This document shows, piece by piece, positions 24,601-37,800 of a DNA stretch of 64,000 nucleotides. Every line of letters begins with the position of its first letter. The first letter of the stretch is position 1. Under the pieces are notes generated by a model. That model saw only the letters and a program-made list of their open reading frames with translations, searched no databases and was not told the DNA's origin. Both the position numbers and the translations under genes were made by a program. Source of the stretch: Oenanthe sinensis (taxonomy: Eukaryota > Streptophyta > Magnoliopsida > Apiales > Apiaceae); NCBI GenBank assembly GCA_028671895.1, contig CM053794.1, positions 19,268,501 through 19,332,500 of the forward strand, written 5' to 3'.

Positions 24601-26679
24601 TCTAAGGTTAGGGCAAAACGGGTTCAGATGTTTAATGAATGATTCTGTCCCGTTGTTTGAGAGTATGCTTGCATACCAAAGTCGAAATAATGGTGTCCTA
24701 TCAGGAAGATACTTCGGGTAAGTAGTTTACACGAGGAAACCATATGTGACAGAGGATGGAAGCTATTGGATGCTAAAAATTATGTGCAATCCTACATCAG
24801 TTTAAAGCATCTCCAGTGACGCCAGCTGATAAGGAAAGATGAAAAATCATTATTATCTGTTCATTTAATCAGCATATTTAGTAATCTATTAATTGCAAAC
24901 CAACAGTCATCATAGACATTGTAACTACAGTTAGTACTCACTGTAATTTGTTTAGAATTATTGTCGTTCGATTACAGTTCTTGATTTGATAACACATTTC
25001 TTCTTATATTACAGCTAACTATTCGAAGAAGTCAAAGAGATTCCCTAGCTTCTTCAAGATTCTGTTTCTTGTGCTTCTGTGTGCTGCGATCTTGGTTCTG
25101 CTTAGTCTCGCGTATTGGTTAATAATGAAGAAAAATATGGGTAATTGTACTATGAACATATCGTTGTTTTATGCTTGTTAGTTAATTACATTTCACCATG
25201 GATGATTGATAGTAATATTAATTATCGCCTGCCCACCTTCCCAGAAGGAGAAGAGGTTGATGAATTAGGTACAAGTACTACTGATATGAAGTTTTACCCT
25301 CTGAGCACTATTTTAGGTGCAACTGAAAATTTCTCCTCTGCTTACAAAATCGGAGAAGGTGGTTTCGGCATAGTGTACAAGGTACTGGAAATTTTCATTA
25401 TTGCAGCTTATTATTGATTAGCAGTAAATACAAGTACTTCAATAATACTCGAGAATTATTGTAGGGTAAACTGGATGATGGACAAGAAATTGCAGTGAAA
25501 AGATTGTCTAACACGTCGAGGCAAGGGATAGAGGAATTTAGGAATGAAGTAACATTGATAGCAAGGCTTCAACACAGGAATCTAGTCAAACTCTTTGGAT
25601 ACTGCGTTCAGAAAGAAGAGAAAATGTTGATATATGAGTTTTTGCCAAACAAGGGCCTGGATGGCTATCTCTTCGGTACAACACAGCCCCTTGAGTTAAA
25701 TTTATTAGGGATATTTACCATTAAATAGCATGTTATAATAATTTCACTATACTGATATCATGTTACTGGATATTGACTCAGATAATGAAAAGAGATACAT
25801 GCTAGACTGGAGAAGACGATTTGATATAGCTCTGGGCATTGCTCGAGGGATGGTATATCTTCATCATGATTCAAGACTAAAAATCATTCACAGAGATTTA
25901 AAAGCAAGTAATGTTTTACTAGATGCTCATTTAAATCCAAAAATATCAGACTTCGGAATGGCAAGAATATTCGGAAGCGATCAAAATGAAGAAACGACGA
26001 GGAGAGTAGTCGGGACATAGTATGGAACATTTATAAATAAAGGATGTCAAACCTTAGCACTTTTCTAACTAAGTCGCTAATTTTAAACTTGTATGATTGC
26101 AGTGGTTATATGTCACCAGAGTATGCAATGGAAGGTCTTTTTTCAATAAAATCAGATGTTTTCAGCTTCGGAATTCTACTCTTGGAGATCATTCTGGGAG
26201 TAAAAAACAGTACTTACTTTGCTGAAAACAATGTTACTTTAATAGGACATGTAAGTAACCAACCTTCCTATATTCCATTGATTTTATGGCTCTGCTAGTT
26301 TTCACAGTTTCAGTCAATTATAGTGGCAAATCAATCAATTAAAGTTTCTGGAAATATATCCTCTCAGGTTTGGGATCTTTGGGGGAAATCAAGAGTCATG
26401 GAAATAGTTGATCAGAAACTTGGTAAATCACGTGAATATGATCCCGAAATTCATAGATGTATCCATATCGGGCTATTGTGCGTCCAAGAATCTGCCACAG
26501 CAAGACCAAGCATGTCGGAAGTAGTGTTTATGTTATGCAATGACATAAGTCTTCCACCTCCAGGCCAGGCTGCATTTATTTTCAGAACATCAAATATTGG
26601 TCCTACAAACACAGGATCTAATAGTGTTGGAGCACTTTCAGCTAATGAGGTCACAATGAGCATGGTTCACGGTCGCTAA
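21662..26679 (+). CDS. G-type lectin S-receptor-like serine/threonine kinase
   Basis: A plasma-membrane receptor kinase of the S-domain (SRK-like) family. Seven exons with GT..AG borders join in frame: 21662-22955, 25015-25140, 25245-25381, 25465-25675, 25782-26019, 26103-26250, 26368-26679, giving 821 codons and no stop. Exon 1 encodes a signal peptide (1-19), the B-lectin domain with VVWVANRDNPI (68-78), the S-locus glycoprotein region, an EGF-like cysteine cluster (290-315) and a PAN domain (345-425). Exon 2 encodes the membrane helix (about 446-469). The kinase has GEGGFGIVYK (510-519), K531, HRDLKASN (D628), DFG (D646) and RPSMSEVV, all intact, so it is predicted to be active and of the RD type. 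The tail ends NEVTMSMVHGR, as in relatives. Seven exons is usual for the family. Intron 1, about 2 kb, is enlarged by a MITE. The ligand cannot be inferred. Confidence 0.93.
23410..24271. mobile_element. Mutator-type MITE with long inverted repeats, in kinase intron 1
   Basis: Terminal inverted repeats of about 260 bp: the left starts GGCTTATTTACAATTTAAAC and the reverse complement of the right starts GGCTTAAATGTAATTTAAAC. They share an internal tandem of AGGGTTAAATTTACTAA-type units of about 65-75 bp. A perfect 9-bp target duplication ATTTTTTTA flanks it (23401-23409 and 24272-24280), the length typical of Mutator-like elements. The central 350 bp encode nothing recognisable. Confidence 0.85.
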
Positions 26680-27584
26680 ATCCATCTCAGAGCATCAAGT
26701 GGTACATTTTGGCACTAAGAATTCGTCCGATTATTATAGTTGCTAGCTAAGAAATACGTGTGGTCAAGGCATGCTATGGCCTAACTTTTTTTACCCAAAA
26801 CGAAGTACATCATTTTTTTCCTGTCATAGAAATGTTTCGAACATAGAGTAAGAATTTGATATGAATCCTTATGTGTGCTCACTATCCTATTTTATATTAT
26901 GGTGGCATGTAGGAATATACAACTCCATACTGAACAAATTGGGCAACACCATATTGAACAGAACATGACAGCTTTAACAAAAACATATAGGAATATACAA
27001 CTCTAGAAATCAAAAGAAGTTTAATAATTCGAATTTGTTCGTTTAAGAATAAAACTTGCACTTTTCATTCAAATCCTTTCAGCATTCTGTTTTATCTGTA
27101 TTAGTACGATTGTTTCACATTATATTTTCAGTTTTTATATGCCAAGCTGAATCTTAAGTTGATTTACTTTATTGCATACCTTATGTGTTAGAATCATGTA
27201 CAGAAGAAACCAATTATGTCGCAGCTAACTTTGCATCAAATTTGTTCTCTACCTGCAAATTAAGATTATATGTAGTTTCTTATATTCAAGGTATTAAAAA
27301 AATTGTCAAAATAAAAAAAAAGGTATACAAAAAATTACTTACGTATTTCATTTTTTGAATTAATTTAATAATGATTAATAAAATTAGTACAATATAAAAA
27401 GGCCGATTCAAATATTGACCAATAAACAACCAAATTTTTAATATTTTAGTTATAATAATAATATAATATAGTAATAAAATTCAATTACTATAGATGAAAT
27501 AATAATATTATTTTAATTCTCTCAAAAAATATTATTATTTTAATATTAATCAAAATTAAATAGTAAGTTGTAATTTTCACGAGG
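26680..27584. other. 3' flank of the kinase, nothing recognised
   Basis: AT-rich spacer holding the presumed 3' UTR. GGAATATACAACTC occurs twice (26912 and 26991). No gene, LTR or RNA was seen. Confidence 0.5.
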
Positions 27585-28309
27585 AGGAGTTTCAGAGAGG
27601 CATTTGCTGTCTTTAGGGAGAAGAATGGCGGAAATGTGCCGAGCTCTGCCTCTACGCTAGGGGGTTCATTGCACTCAAAGAAGTCAACAGTGAAATATGG
27701 AAATCAAGAGGTGTATTGTCTTCTTTGAGATTGTTTTGTGATAATTTACCTTATTCATCTTTGAAACGATGTTTTGCTTATTGCTCTATTATGCCTAACG
27801 ACTCTGTCATTTATAAAAGCCAAATTGTGCAAATATGGATGGCTTTAGGATTCCTTTTGCCTCCTAAAGATAGCAATGCGGTGATGGAAAGAGATGAATA
27901 CAATAACATCACCAGTTGCAAGATGCACGATCTAGTCCATGATCTAAACATCATTCTGTAACTGTGAAGACCAGTCCTGAGCTGAACCATATTTCCAACG
28001 CGATAGATGTTAGGCTTGATAAAGGGGTTTCAGATATAAAACCAAAAATTCTCAAGAGAAACGTTGAAAAGATACAAACAGTACGTCTATGCAGGGGCTC
28101 GTATTCTTGGTGACGTGTTGTCTTACCTCAAACACTTGACTGTTTTGATTTTGAATACTTATCAAGTCAAAATTGAGTTGCCAAGTTCGTTGCGCAAGAT
28201 GAAATATCTTAAGCATCTCGATATCTCTTGTTCCCACTATAAAGTTGAAACTAACAGAGCTTCCAAAACTCTACTTTGGCGTAACATGGAAATGTTATTT
28301 CGCTTTTGA
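27585..28309 (+). pseudogene. NB-ARC/LRR (CC-type) disease-resistance gene fragment
   Basis: The plus strand shows the end of an NB-ARC domain and the start of the LRRs of an intracellular immune receptor: GLPL-like remains with a frameshift near 27640, then EVNSEIWKSRGVLSSLRLFC, LPYSSLKRCFAYCSIMPNDS, IVQIWMALGFLLPP, the MHD-type CKMHDLVHDL (about 27915-27945), and an LRR start (LKHLTVLILNTYQVKIELPS, LRKMKYLKHLDIS). The block between the winged helix and MHD is shortened, a stop follows DLNIIL, and the frame shifts again near 28240. The P-loop, kinase-2 and the rest of the LRRs are missing. It is a dead fragment; similarity runs to the RGA-like CNL class. Confidence 0.85.
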
Positions 28310-28782
28310 CGAACAAAAAATCCACAATTATAATATAAATTGCTTTTTAAATAAAAGGAGTATTTTTAGTGTGTGTCCATGGGTAAACTAACAATTACTT
28401 TTTTGATAATTTTTTATTGGTGGTGATTTTTGTACATCCATGATGCATTATTATCAGTGAAAGTGAAGTAATGAAAATTTAACAATTTATCAAAATGTAG
28501 TTGTTAGTAGTTGTTAGTGTGTGCCATAAAAATCGAAATAAAAACTCTCAAAATAACATTTCCCGCAAAATATAATGCTGAGTTTGGCCCAAGTAGTGCT
28601 CAAATTTTCAACCCCAGCAAAATAGGCACCGGGAACAATTACCAAGAGATATACGTTCATTTTGGTCATTTTGAACCAACGTTTGTATCTTCTTGCTTCT
28701 ATATCATTCACACACAAAACCAACGAAAAAATAAAGAAAATAATATAAACAAAAAAAAAAAGCACACCAATTGAAACCACGA
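28310..28782. other. Spacer with weak inverted repeat
   Basis: Between about 28366 and 28532 the left side (GTGTGTCCATGG ... ACTAACAATTAC ... TTTTGATAATTT) is partly repeated in reverse complement on the right, suggesting an old MITE, but borders and target duplication are unclear. Nothing else is recognised. Confidence 0.35.
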
Positions 28783-29088
28783 TTAATAAGCGTAACTCGG
28801 CACCGGACTCGCTCTGGGCAACTCATTAACTCTATTCCCATCATGATCATAATATATCACCCCCGAAAAATCCAACGGCTCACATTTATCGCCCATCAAG
28901 ATCGTCTTCTGCCACACGCCGCCGTCCAAGTCATCGCCGGCGCTTCTCTTCTTCCGACGGAGCTTGATGGCCTTGCTTTTGATCCTCCACATCAGCTTCC
29001 TCGAAGTTCGTGAAGCGTGTTTGCTTAAAAACAACCACAGAGATGTCACTGATCCTCGTACCCCCGTGACAAGACCGCGCTCTTGCAT
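28783..29088 (-). CDS. Small conserved plant protein of unknown function (101 aa)
   Basis: An uninterrupted single-exon frame from an ATG at 29088 to a stop at 28783. The N-terminal half is basic (SRKLMWRIKSKAIKLRRKKR); the C-terminal half contains VWQKTILMGDKCEPLDFSGV followed by IYYDHDGNRV and a PRASPVPSY tail. This ILMGxKCxPLDFSGVIYYD core followed by a Pro/Ser-rich end is a conserved plant signature in a family of short proteins, for which I know no established activity. No signal peptide or membrane helix is seen. An AATAAATA box lies about 55 bp upstream of the start on the coding strand. Local GC is higher than in its surroundings, as expected of a real exon. I am fairly sure it is a gene; function is open. 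Confidence 0.75.
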   Translation of the reverse strand: MQERGLVTGVRGSVTSLWLFLSKHASRTSRKLMWRIKSKAIKLRRKKRSAGDDLDGGVWQKTILMGDKCEPLDFSGVIYYDHDGNRVNELPRASPVPSYAY

Positions 29089-31826
29089 TCTCGTTTGGTT
29101 GTCGAAAAATGAGTTGAAAGTAGTTTAGTATTATGTTTCCTCGTATTTATTGACGAGGGAGAGAGGGAAGTGACCGGTAATTGCCGGTGATAAGTTTTGT
29201 TGGTAAGAATCTGTCTACTTCAAGCTGGTTGACCATGAATGAATTGAAGGGTGTGATAAAATATTCTGAATAAGTTGAGTTCGGATTTGTTTGTTTGAAA
29301 ATAATTTGATTTTGAAAAATGAATTCCGAAAGAATATTTTTTAAATTTTTTATTTTTCTCCTATTATTAGATTACTTTTTTAAAAATAATTTGTGAAGAT
29401 TGGTGACAACATATTTAGAGATTATTTGGCAGTCATTTTAAATTTACACGAAATGAGGATAAATAAAAGAGCAATTTTACATGTGCAAATTTGTTATCAA
29501 AATACTTCTCAAATGTTAGGTCTTATGTTTTTACTGATTTTAATTTAATTAACAATAATGATACATTATTAGTATCATGTTATTTGGGACCGAATTTGGA
29601 AAATAATTTTGTACTCTAGAATTATTCTAAATAAAATTATGTAATTATCATTTATATAGAAAGTAAAATTATCGAAAAATACGTTGAAAGTGTAACTTCC
29701 CTATGAAATACAATTTCATACATATTAACTAAACATTAATAAAAAAAATTATAAAGAAATAAGTATCTAAAAATATAATTTCTCACAAAAATTAATTCCT
29801 ATCATTAATTAAATAAGCATTTAATTTACATTTTTGTTCCCTTCTAGAAAAAGAAGAACTTTCATTATTCAGAAAACTGTCATTTTAGTTTTTAAAATTA
29901 GGCAGATACAGAAAAGTGACTACATTTTAAAATTCGATCTTTGTTTAGTTATTTTAACTAATCAAAACCAGGTTAGCTTCCACTAATGCTACAATTTTCA
30001 TCTTTTTTTTTATAAAAAAAAATGAATTTTTGATTGCACAAGTCAGCAGTACCAAGTCGTAGAAATATTCAAAAGAGATTATCTTATCATGACAAGACAC
30101 GTTAGCAGAAAAAAATATATTTATTTCTTTTTTGAGGTAGAAAAGAATATATACATGGTTGTACACTTGTACTCCAGTAATAAATTTTTTAGTTTATTTG
30201 AAGTAAATATATTTATATTATCATGATTTTTCTCCTATTATTATTATTATTATTATTATTATTACTTCAAATAAATTTTTATTTGAAGTAATGAAAATAA
30301 TAGTTGATATAAAATAATAATAATAATAATCAACCTTTTGTTTGAGAATCGATTGAGCTCTACCAAAACAAAACAAAAAGAATGAAGATTACTTGTTATT
30401 TCACGATAATTTTGTGACACAATCACTCCTTTAATTATCTCTGATCAATTGTTTTATTTCAAGGTCAAATGAAATACAGTATATTTTATCCTATAGGCTA
30501 TAGTGATCATCTGGAAAGCAAATCGATTTGAATCTATGTAAATAATATAATAAAATGAACACAACATAAACATAGAAGTAATAGAAAGAGTCGAAGAGAT
30601 AACGCGTTATCCACTTTGATATGGGTCAGAATATGTATAGTTGACAGTTGACACTGAGTTAAGTCGGGCAATGTAGCAAGAAATTTACTTTAAAATTTCT
30701 ACATTCAAAGAATGAATATTGCCATATTGGATAGGAAGTTCATCACATAACTTGTAAGTTGTATAACAAACACCCCAAACACGCACAATATGTAAAATAT
30801 CATCCGGACATCCTAGAAAGTAACTTTAATACTTCGCACTACACTACTGCAAATTTACTCACCTCATCAAAAACTATACTACATCTTTTACTAAATAATT
30901 AACATGTTGAGCAAAGTTGTGCAAAGTTTGAACAGGGTAACCTAATTGAGGTCTACCATTTGTTTTCAATTATTTTTAAGATCTGTGTATGGTTGTCTGC
31001 ACGCAGAGCATAGGACCCAAGAATTTGTAGGCGAAAACCCATCAACTGTTAGGTCAGCTCACATTTCCTCAGAGCTGGAAATGAAACAGAAAGTAGCTTT
31101 ACTAGTAAAATGAGGAAGTTGCCCAAATGTACATTCCATAGCCAAGTTTGAAAGGTTCAGTTCATTTGCGAATATTTGTATGGACAGGTCCCAACATGAA
31201 ATCAATATAAAAAGAGAATAATCCGTTCTAATTTCTGACAAGCAAATATTACTCCCATTACACACAGCTAGGTTAGTTGATTGACGACAATAATACTTAA
31301 CTAAGCCACTCCTTGCTCGAAATGAGAGAACAAAAAACTCAATGTAAAACACAGATGGAATTCAATTTATACATTTGTGCTGTAACTCCGAAGTATCTAC
31401 GCTAGCCAAACGCAAAGGTACAGTAAAGGATCATGGATTCCTGGTAGCCTGGTGGTTCCAGATTACCGATATATGGCTGACTGGAGGCCATGTCTACTTG
31501 GGAGATACTTAAAACAAACCCTAACATTATTCAATTTAAGTTGGCTACTCATCCCAAGGCTACCAACACCCTATATTACACCTGCACCAAGTATTACTTG
31601 CAGTTGGCTTTAGTTACAATGAACCATAAGCATGCCTATCAAAAGCAGGACAACGTAACTTTGTTTTCAGAGTTTAGTGCACGATAAAATACAGAAACAG
31701 GTAAAGTGAGAGGAGCTTAAAATAATAAAGGAATTCGCTATAGGATTCAACTGAAGAATTTAATGCACTCTACTGACGCTCAAGACCATAGAAAGTTTGA
31801 AGATTTGCATCCATTTCCTACAGCTT
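29089..31826. other. Intergenic AT-rich region
   Basis: No supported gene. It contains the fold-back microsatellite at 30190-30331 and, at its right end, the presumed 3' UTR of the TFIIE gene (about 31380-31826). A 97-codon frame at 31059-31352 (-) has no family I recognise. Confidence 0.5.
30190..30331. repeat. (TTA)n microsatellite with palindrome
   Basis: A TTA run (30236-30264) leads into a near-perfect palindrome whose arms are ATTACTTCAAATAAA and its complement (about 30261-30293), then an (AAT)n run (about 30313-30330) mirrors the first. The whole can fold back. Confidence 0.75.
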
Positions 31827-34800
31827 TCAGCCCTCCTCCCAGTCAATGTCATCATCCTCATCTCCTGAAGCATCAGCTTCAACATTTAAGTCCACCTTAA
31901 AGGTTCCACTTGTATTTCCTGTGAAATAAAAATGGAGAACACAGTCAATTGCCTTGAAAAAGGTTACCTAATCAACTGTTTTGTACCACATAATACCAAA
32001 TTAATCCCCAGCTTAGACAACAATAGTGGCTATAATGAACCAATGTAAGCTTGAATGAGTATTTCTTATACTCTGTCACGTCCCAAGCACCAGAGTAATA
32101 TGTAAATGATTTAAAAGTTCATACACATTTATTAACATCACTCTGTGCTGCACAACTGCACAAGTATGTTGCCAGGAGATTTTACTATTCCGATTTTAGA
32201 TTTTTTGGCCTCCTGCATTATTTTCATTGCAGGTATTGTTTTTTCATATATAAATAATTTAAAATAACAATTTTTATTTAAAAATGGTAGGGATTTTATT
32301 ATCTACCTGTTGTTGGAGCTTCCTCCCATTCAACATTTTCATCTTCATCATTGTCATCTTCCCGCTTAGCTTTCATGCCAACTTGACGGAATGCCCCATC
32401 AGTAGTGTTTAAAGACTCCTGTTCTACCTTAATAGATTCTTCTTGTTCTTGTTGCCTTTGAAGTAAAGCAGCATAATATGCTTTGAAATATTCATCCTAT
32501 AAGATCACCATTAAGAACCATGTGACAATTTAGTTGCTGAAGGAAGCAAGGGAGAAAAGGATGCATCAAGTTGCTTAAACTAACCTGTAAATTCTTTTCA
32601 TCTTTTTGATCTACTGACTTCTTGTCATCGGATAGGCCAGCAGCAGCTGAAGTACCCTCCATAGTTGATTCTTGCTTCACCTCACCACGCTGCTCATTCG
32701 TAAGAACCATCCCTTGCCTGATCATCCATGGAGGCAAAACTTTCATGGGTGTACTGGTATTTTCAGATTTAATATTTGCTCCTTTTTCTTCAACACCAGA
32801 GAAAGCAACTTCAACCTGCATTGAACAAGCCATGGATTGTAATTACCAAGACTGCCATTCCATAATCTCACATTTAAGAATGAATGTCTTCTTTCTTTCC
32901 TTCCAGTCAATAAGATATACATTAAACCAAAGTGAAGCAATTTATAACAAGTGAAAACTAGAAAAATGAAAAATATAATACACAGCAGAATACAAAGCAA
33001 TCTGAAAGACGCTGGGTATCAATTCCACATATATTAGTCATTAAAATCTTCAATATATGTAATTATGAGGCAAGAGAATAAATAATTTGACTCTCCTCCT
33101 AAAAAATCCAAATAAAGTGCTTTATCAGTATGCTTTTTACCTTAGTCTCTCCAAGAAATGGCATAGGAGTTCCGTTAAAAGCTTGTGAAGATTTAGATGG
33201 ATCATTCATATTAGAATCACCATTTGCCGAACGAGCAGCAGCATTTGCTCGAACTTCCCAAGCTTGGAGAGTTCCAAATTCAGGAACAGTCAAGTCTTTG
33301 ACTCTGTTGAGTTGATCCATTAACGGTTTAAGCTTCTCCTGAAACAATATCAGGCAATCATTGAGCTGAGCTTCAGTGAAAACAGCATGCAAGCATAGTA
33401 CATATCAAAAGAGTCTTAAGATACATTTTATCAAAGTTTTTCTCAGTCGCACCGTCACATAGTGCTCCAGATGCTGCTTTTATGGCTTAAAATTCTTTTT
33501 AAGTTTTCAAATTTTTAAAATTCAACGGATCAAGAGGCTTAACATCCAATAGTTTGGCTTTCATTTAATTAGGTTCTCAATGAGCTGAAGAAGGTTCTAT
33601 TTCACCCTCCGAACTTTCCTGATAGGATGCCCATGAGCTATGAATTCATCAGTATTAATCTAGAAAGCCTCCAAGGTCTATTATGTATAGATAAACTTCA
33701 AAAGCCTTTATCTTAGCTACTTGCATTTTAATGTCATAAACATACTATATTAGATGGATCATTCATCTTAGATATAGATGGATCATTCATATTAGAATCA
33801 GCATTTGCCATTATTATGTATAGTAAATAGTTTTTAATTTTTGATATGCAAAGATAAAATTCTATGTACATAAGATAGAATTGTGGATACTTATGCACAG
33901 TGTCTATACATAAATATCAAAAAAATATACTGAATAACCTATTAATACACGTTTCCCACAGTATACAAACAACATATTACCCACTTCAAGTCAAGATAAA
34001 TATATAAGCATACCTCGAACATTTGAAGCATATCTCTCAACTTTTCACGCCGCCGCCTTCTTGCATTGTCATCTCCGTCTCCCATTTCTTCAGCTGCTAA
34101 CTTGTCACCCTCGGCCACTAATTCTCCATTGCAATTTTCACAGTGAAAATATTCATCCTCGGGAGAAACCAGTCGTAGTGCATCTAAAGCAGTATATCTG
34201 ACAAAACAAAGGCAAATACATTAATACGATTACAGGCCTGTTTTTATGTATGATAAATAAGTATAGCAGAGAGCTCACACCTTCTTTTGCAATTTGGACA
34301 TATATACTCCTGAATTGTGTTCCTATCATCCAGTTCATCTTTTATCTTCTTCTTCATGCGATGCATCCGGTACCTCACAACATCGTATATCTGCATTAAA
34401 AAGATTGCTTACACTTTTAAATATCCAAACTATTTTAAGCCAACATCCGCAACTAACCAAGTTAGAGAAGAAAGAGAAGACTTGTTCAAACATAATAGGA
34501 TAGAGTCAGGTGCATGGCATGCTAATTTACTAATAGTAAAATATAATAACTAATACAAAAATTATGGTTATTTGGTGAAGATAATTTAAAATCTACCTCA
34601 ACCACTAGTTCTGTATTACATTTCATGTCTCCATGCTAAGAATTAAATCATTAATTATTTTTCAGTGTCTATGGAAATTTACAATTTACTTGTACACTTG
34701 GAAGTCTTGAATAACTTGAAAGATGCTCATGGATTCACTTCCTTCACGGATTTAACATATCAACGATTTACTTATTATCATTTAGATTTGAGCCCCAACA

Positions 34801-37800
34801 CGAATCCTCTAAACTGGATTACCACGAAATGTTGTATAATTGCTTATACGAAATCTGGAAAAAAAAAAGTCAAATAAAATGAATTAAACAAAAACTTTTT
34901 TTGGAAGAAGTTGGTGCCCCAGGAAGAGTCGGAATTGTACGAGGCAAGTAAAGTTCAGGCTTCTTGGTCGGAATTGTATGTGGTAAGTAAAGTTCAGGCT
35001 TCTTAGTTTTATTTTGTTTATTCTATAATACGGTTATGAAAGACTAATATAACTACTGAAAAGATATGACATATAATGTAACTAGAAAATCTAAATGACG
35101 AACAATGAATAATTTTTTTTATGGAAGTTGAAGAAGAACCTGTGCATAATCCAGACAACAGTAAGAGTGAGTGTGCAACTTTATCTTTTCCTCTCCTTCT
35201 CTTCCCGTTTGATTCCCATCTGCAGTTGCAGCAACCGCAGCACTATATATTTTTGCACCTTTTGCAGTCTGTAACAATACAATCCTCAGTGGCTAATTTA
35301 TTATGCATTGATGAAAATTTTAAGGAAAAAGAATCCTGCTACAATTAAAAAGTAACAGTGTATACTTGGTGTCAGCGATCAATGCACACGTGTTGCAGTT
35401 TTTAATTTGTTTGATAGTGGCGTGTTGCACTTCTTCATTTGTTTACTAGTGGCGCTTAAAGCTTTATTTAGCATTGTCCGAGATATAAAAGAGATGGTTC
35501 ATAAAAGAATTTCAATATTAATTTCATATTGGTGATGAATTCCACCTCCATTTTAAAACATTTTTCTCAAAGAGGGAAGATTTGAAAAGTAACTGTTGAA
35601 TACAATTACTGTCACGTCCCCAGAAAATCCCAATCCATATGCCAGTCTTTACATCCTAAAGAATGTAAATTCTAATTTTTAATGTCCTTATTATAAAAAT
35701 GAACAGCTTGTAACCAATAAAAATGGCTTCTCTCCCTACAAATAAGTCCCTAAGTGGCCTTAGTACTCATTCTGGATTACACTGGCTAGAGGGTTAAGTT
35801 TTTTGGTTTTAATAAGCAGGATCCAACTCGGATCCCATACCCACACTCGCATGACACGAGTATGAGTATACTAATGAAATTCAAATTTAAAAAGTGAAGG
35901 AAGAAAATATAATCTTTTCATTCATCACACAGAAAAATATCTTAAAACTCCAAAACTTACCATTCTAGTATACAACTATATGCATGCATCAAAGGAGGAC
36001 TTTATGATGACATTTTTATTTGTAAAAATGAATATATGGTACATCGTTCTTTCCCTTTCTCTTTCCGTGCTTTTCTTTTTCCCAATTTAGTGATTGAGTT
36101 GCAACCTTTACAGATAACTAATACTTATACGTACCCAGATACAATAAATTGAGTAATGAATGAATTATAGTAATTGTTGGTTACAAACAACATATTATTA
36201 TCAGTAGAAGGAATCAGAACAGGGCACTTTACATTTCACAAGAAAAAACACAAATATGCATTAATAGATTTACTAGCCCTATACGTAAAAAAATTCGCAA
36301 AATTTGTTTCCTTAATTTCCAATTGACAGTCCATTACAAATAAAAACTTTAGACTTTCTCAAGAAAAGCATTATATAAGTTAGAAGTATCAAGTAACACA
36401 TAGATCCCTTTAATATACCCACACATTCTGAACAAGGTTCAAGACACAAATTTCTTGCAGAAAGAATACAATACACAGAGCATTGAAAAGTTCAGTAAAT
36501 TTTAATAGACAAGATACTACTTATATAAAAAACAAAGAGGTAGAACAAACATCCACTAACTGACCTCTTTCCTGTGATCTCTTGTCACAAGTTTTTCTTC
36601 TTCAAAAAACCTTAATGTGCGGCGAAGTTGTTTTGTGTGCAGCTTTAAGTCCTTTGCTAAATTTTCTTCTCTTACCCATTGACGCCTTAGATAATAGAGT
36701 AAAACAAATATCACGAGTTGTAAGGCAAGATTACAATAAGCACATGATTGGTAGAAACAAATACGTTTGAAGACTCAAAATTCCCAAAAATTTATTATTC
36801 AAATCCATCTAATAATGAGGATCGCAACAATTTATATAGAAGTCCAAAACTTGACTAATAAGTAAAATATGAAATATACTTAATAAAAAGAAAACTATTG
36901 CTAAGTAAAATCCAATCCATAATATGCAACTTCCATCTCCGACGGTCCCCCCCCCCCCCCCAAGTAGCCTCTTATTTTCAATTTTCAATCTCTGAATTTC
37001 AACCTTCGATCTCCAGATTCAACCACGTATCTCCAGATTCGGGGTGTATATATGTATTAGATTGTCAATTCCTAATCAATCGGTTGTGGTGGACCCACCT
37101 GTTAATTCTTCAAGTCTATCCTTTTGGATAAATTACTTTTACATTTTCTAATTTCCCGTTTCCCAATTCTAATAAATAAAATATAGCAAAAAATAATAAT
37201 TAAATTTAATAAATCAAAAGTTATAGTTGTCACAAATAAAATGTATCCTTGTGTGGTAAGTACTTGAATTTTTTTGAATGAAATTTGATACTCAACACTC
37301 AATATTGAAAATCTACAATTTTAATTAATTTTAAAAATTCAAGTAATTACTAATTAAGTTATAAACTTTAACAATTTCATATAGAAGTAAACTAATTAGA
37401 CAGGTGTCTAATTTCTCAGGTAAAACCGAACAAGTCTGAAAGTACTATAATGTAATATATTTCATCAATGTGTCGAACCAAAGCTATATAAAACCAAATC
37501 AAATAAAAAATTATATTTGATAAAATATGGTTATATATGTCCACATTTTATTTAGTCTAGTATTCGGAACACATAATATATGAAATAGATTAAGAAATAT
37601 TTGAACTATAATTCATACTTAATATTCAGATCTCGCGGCCGGACTCCAAATTTAAAAGGATTAGAACTTGTAAATCGAAAGAAAGGTTTGACAAAACTTC
37701 AAATCTACTTCCATACACATTTATCAACTTCAAATTTCCAATCGAACTTAGCTCTATATAACAACGCAAAATATATACAAAGAAACTTCATAATTACTTA

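Noticed and set aside
28514..28780. 88-codon (-) and 87-codon (+) frames
   Set aside because: Low-complexity AT-rich sequence with no recognisable domain.
31059..31352. 97-codon frame (-) as a gene
   Set aside because: No family resemblance, no supporting exons, ordinary composition.
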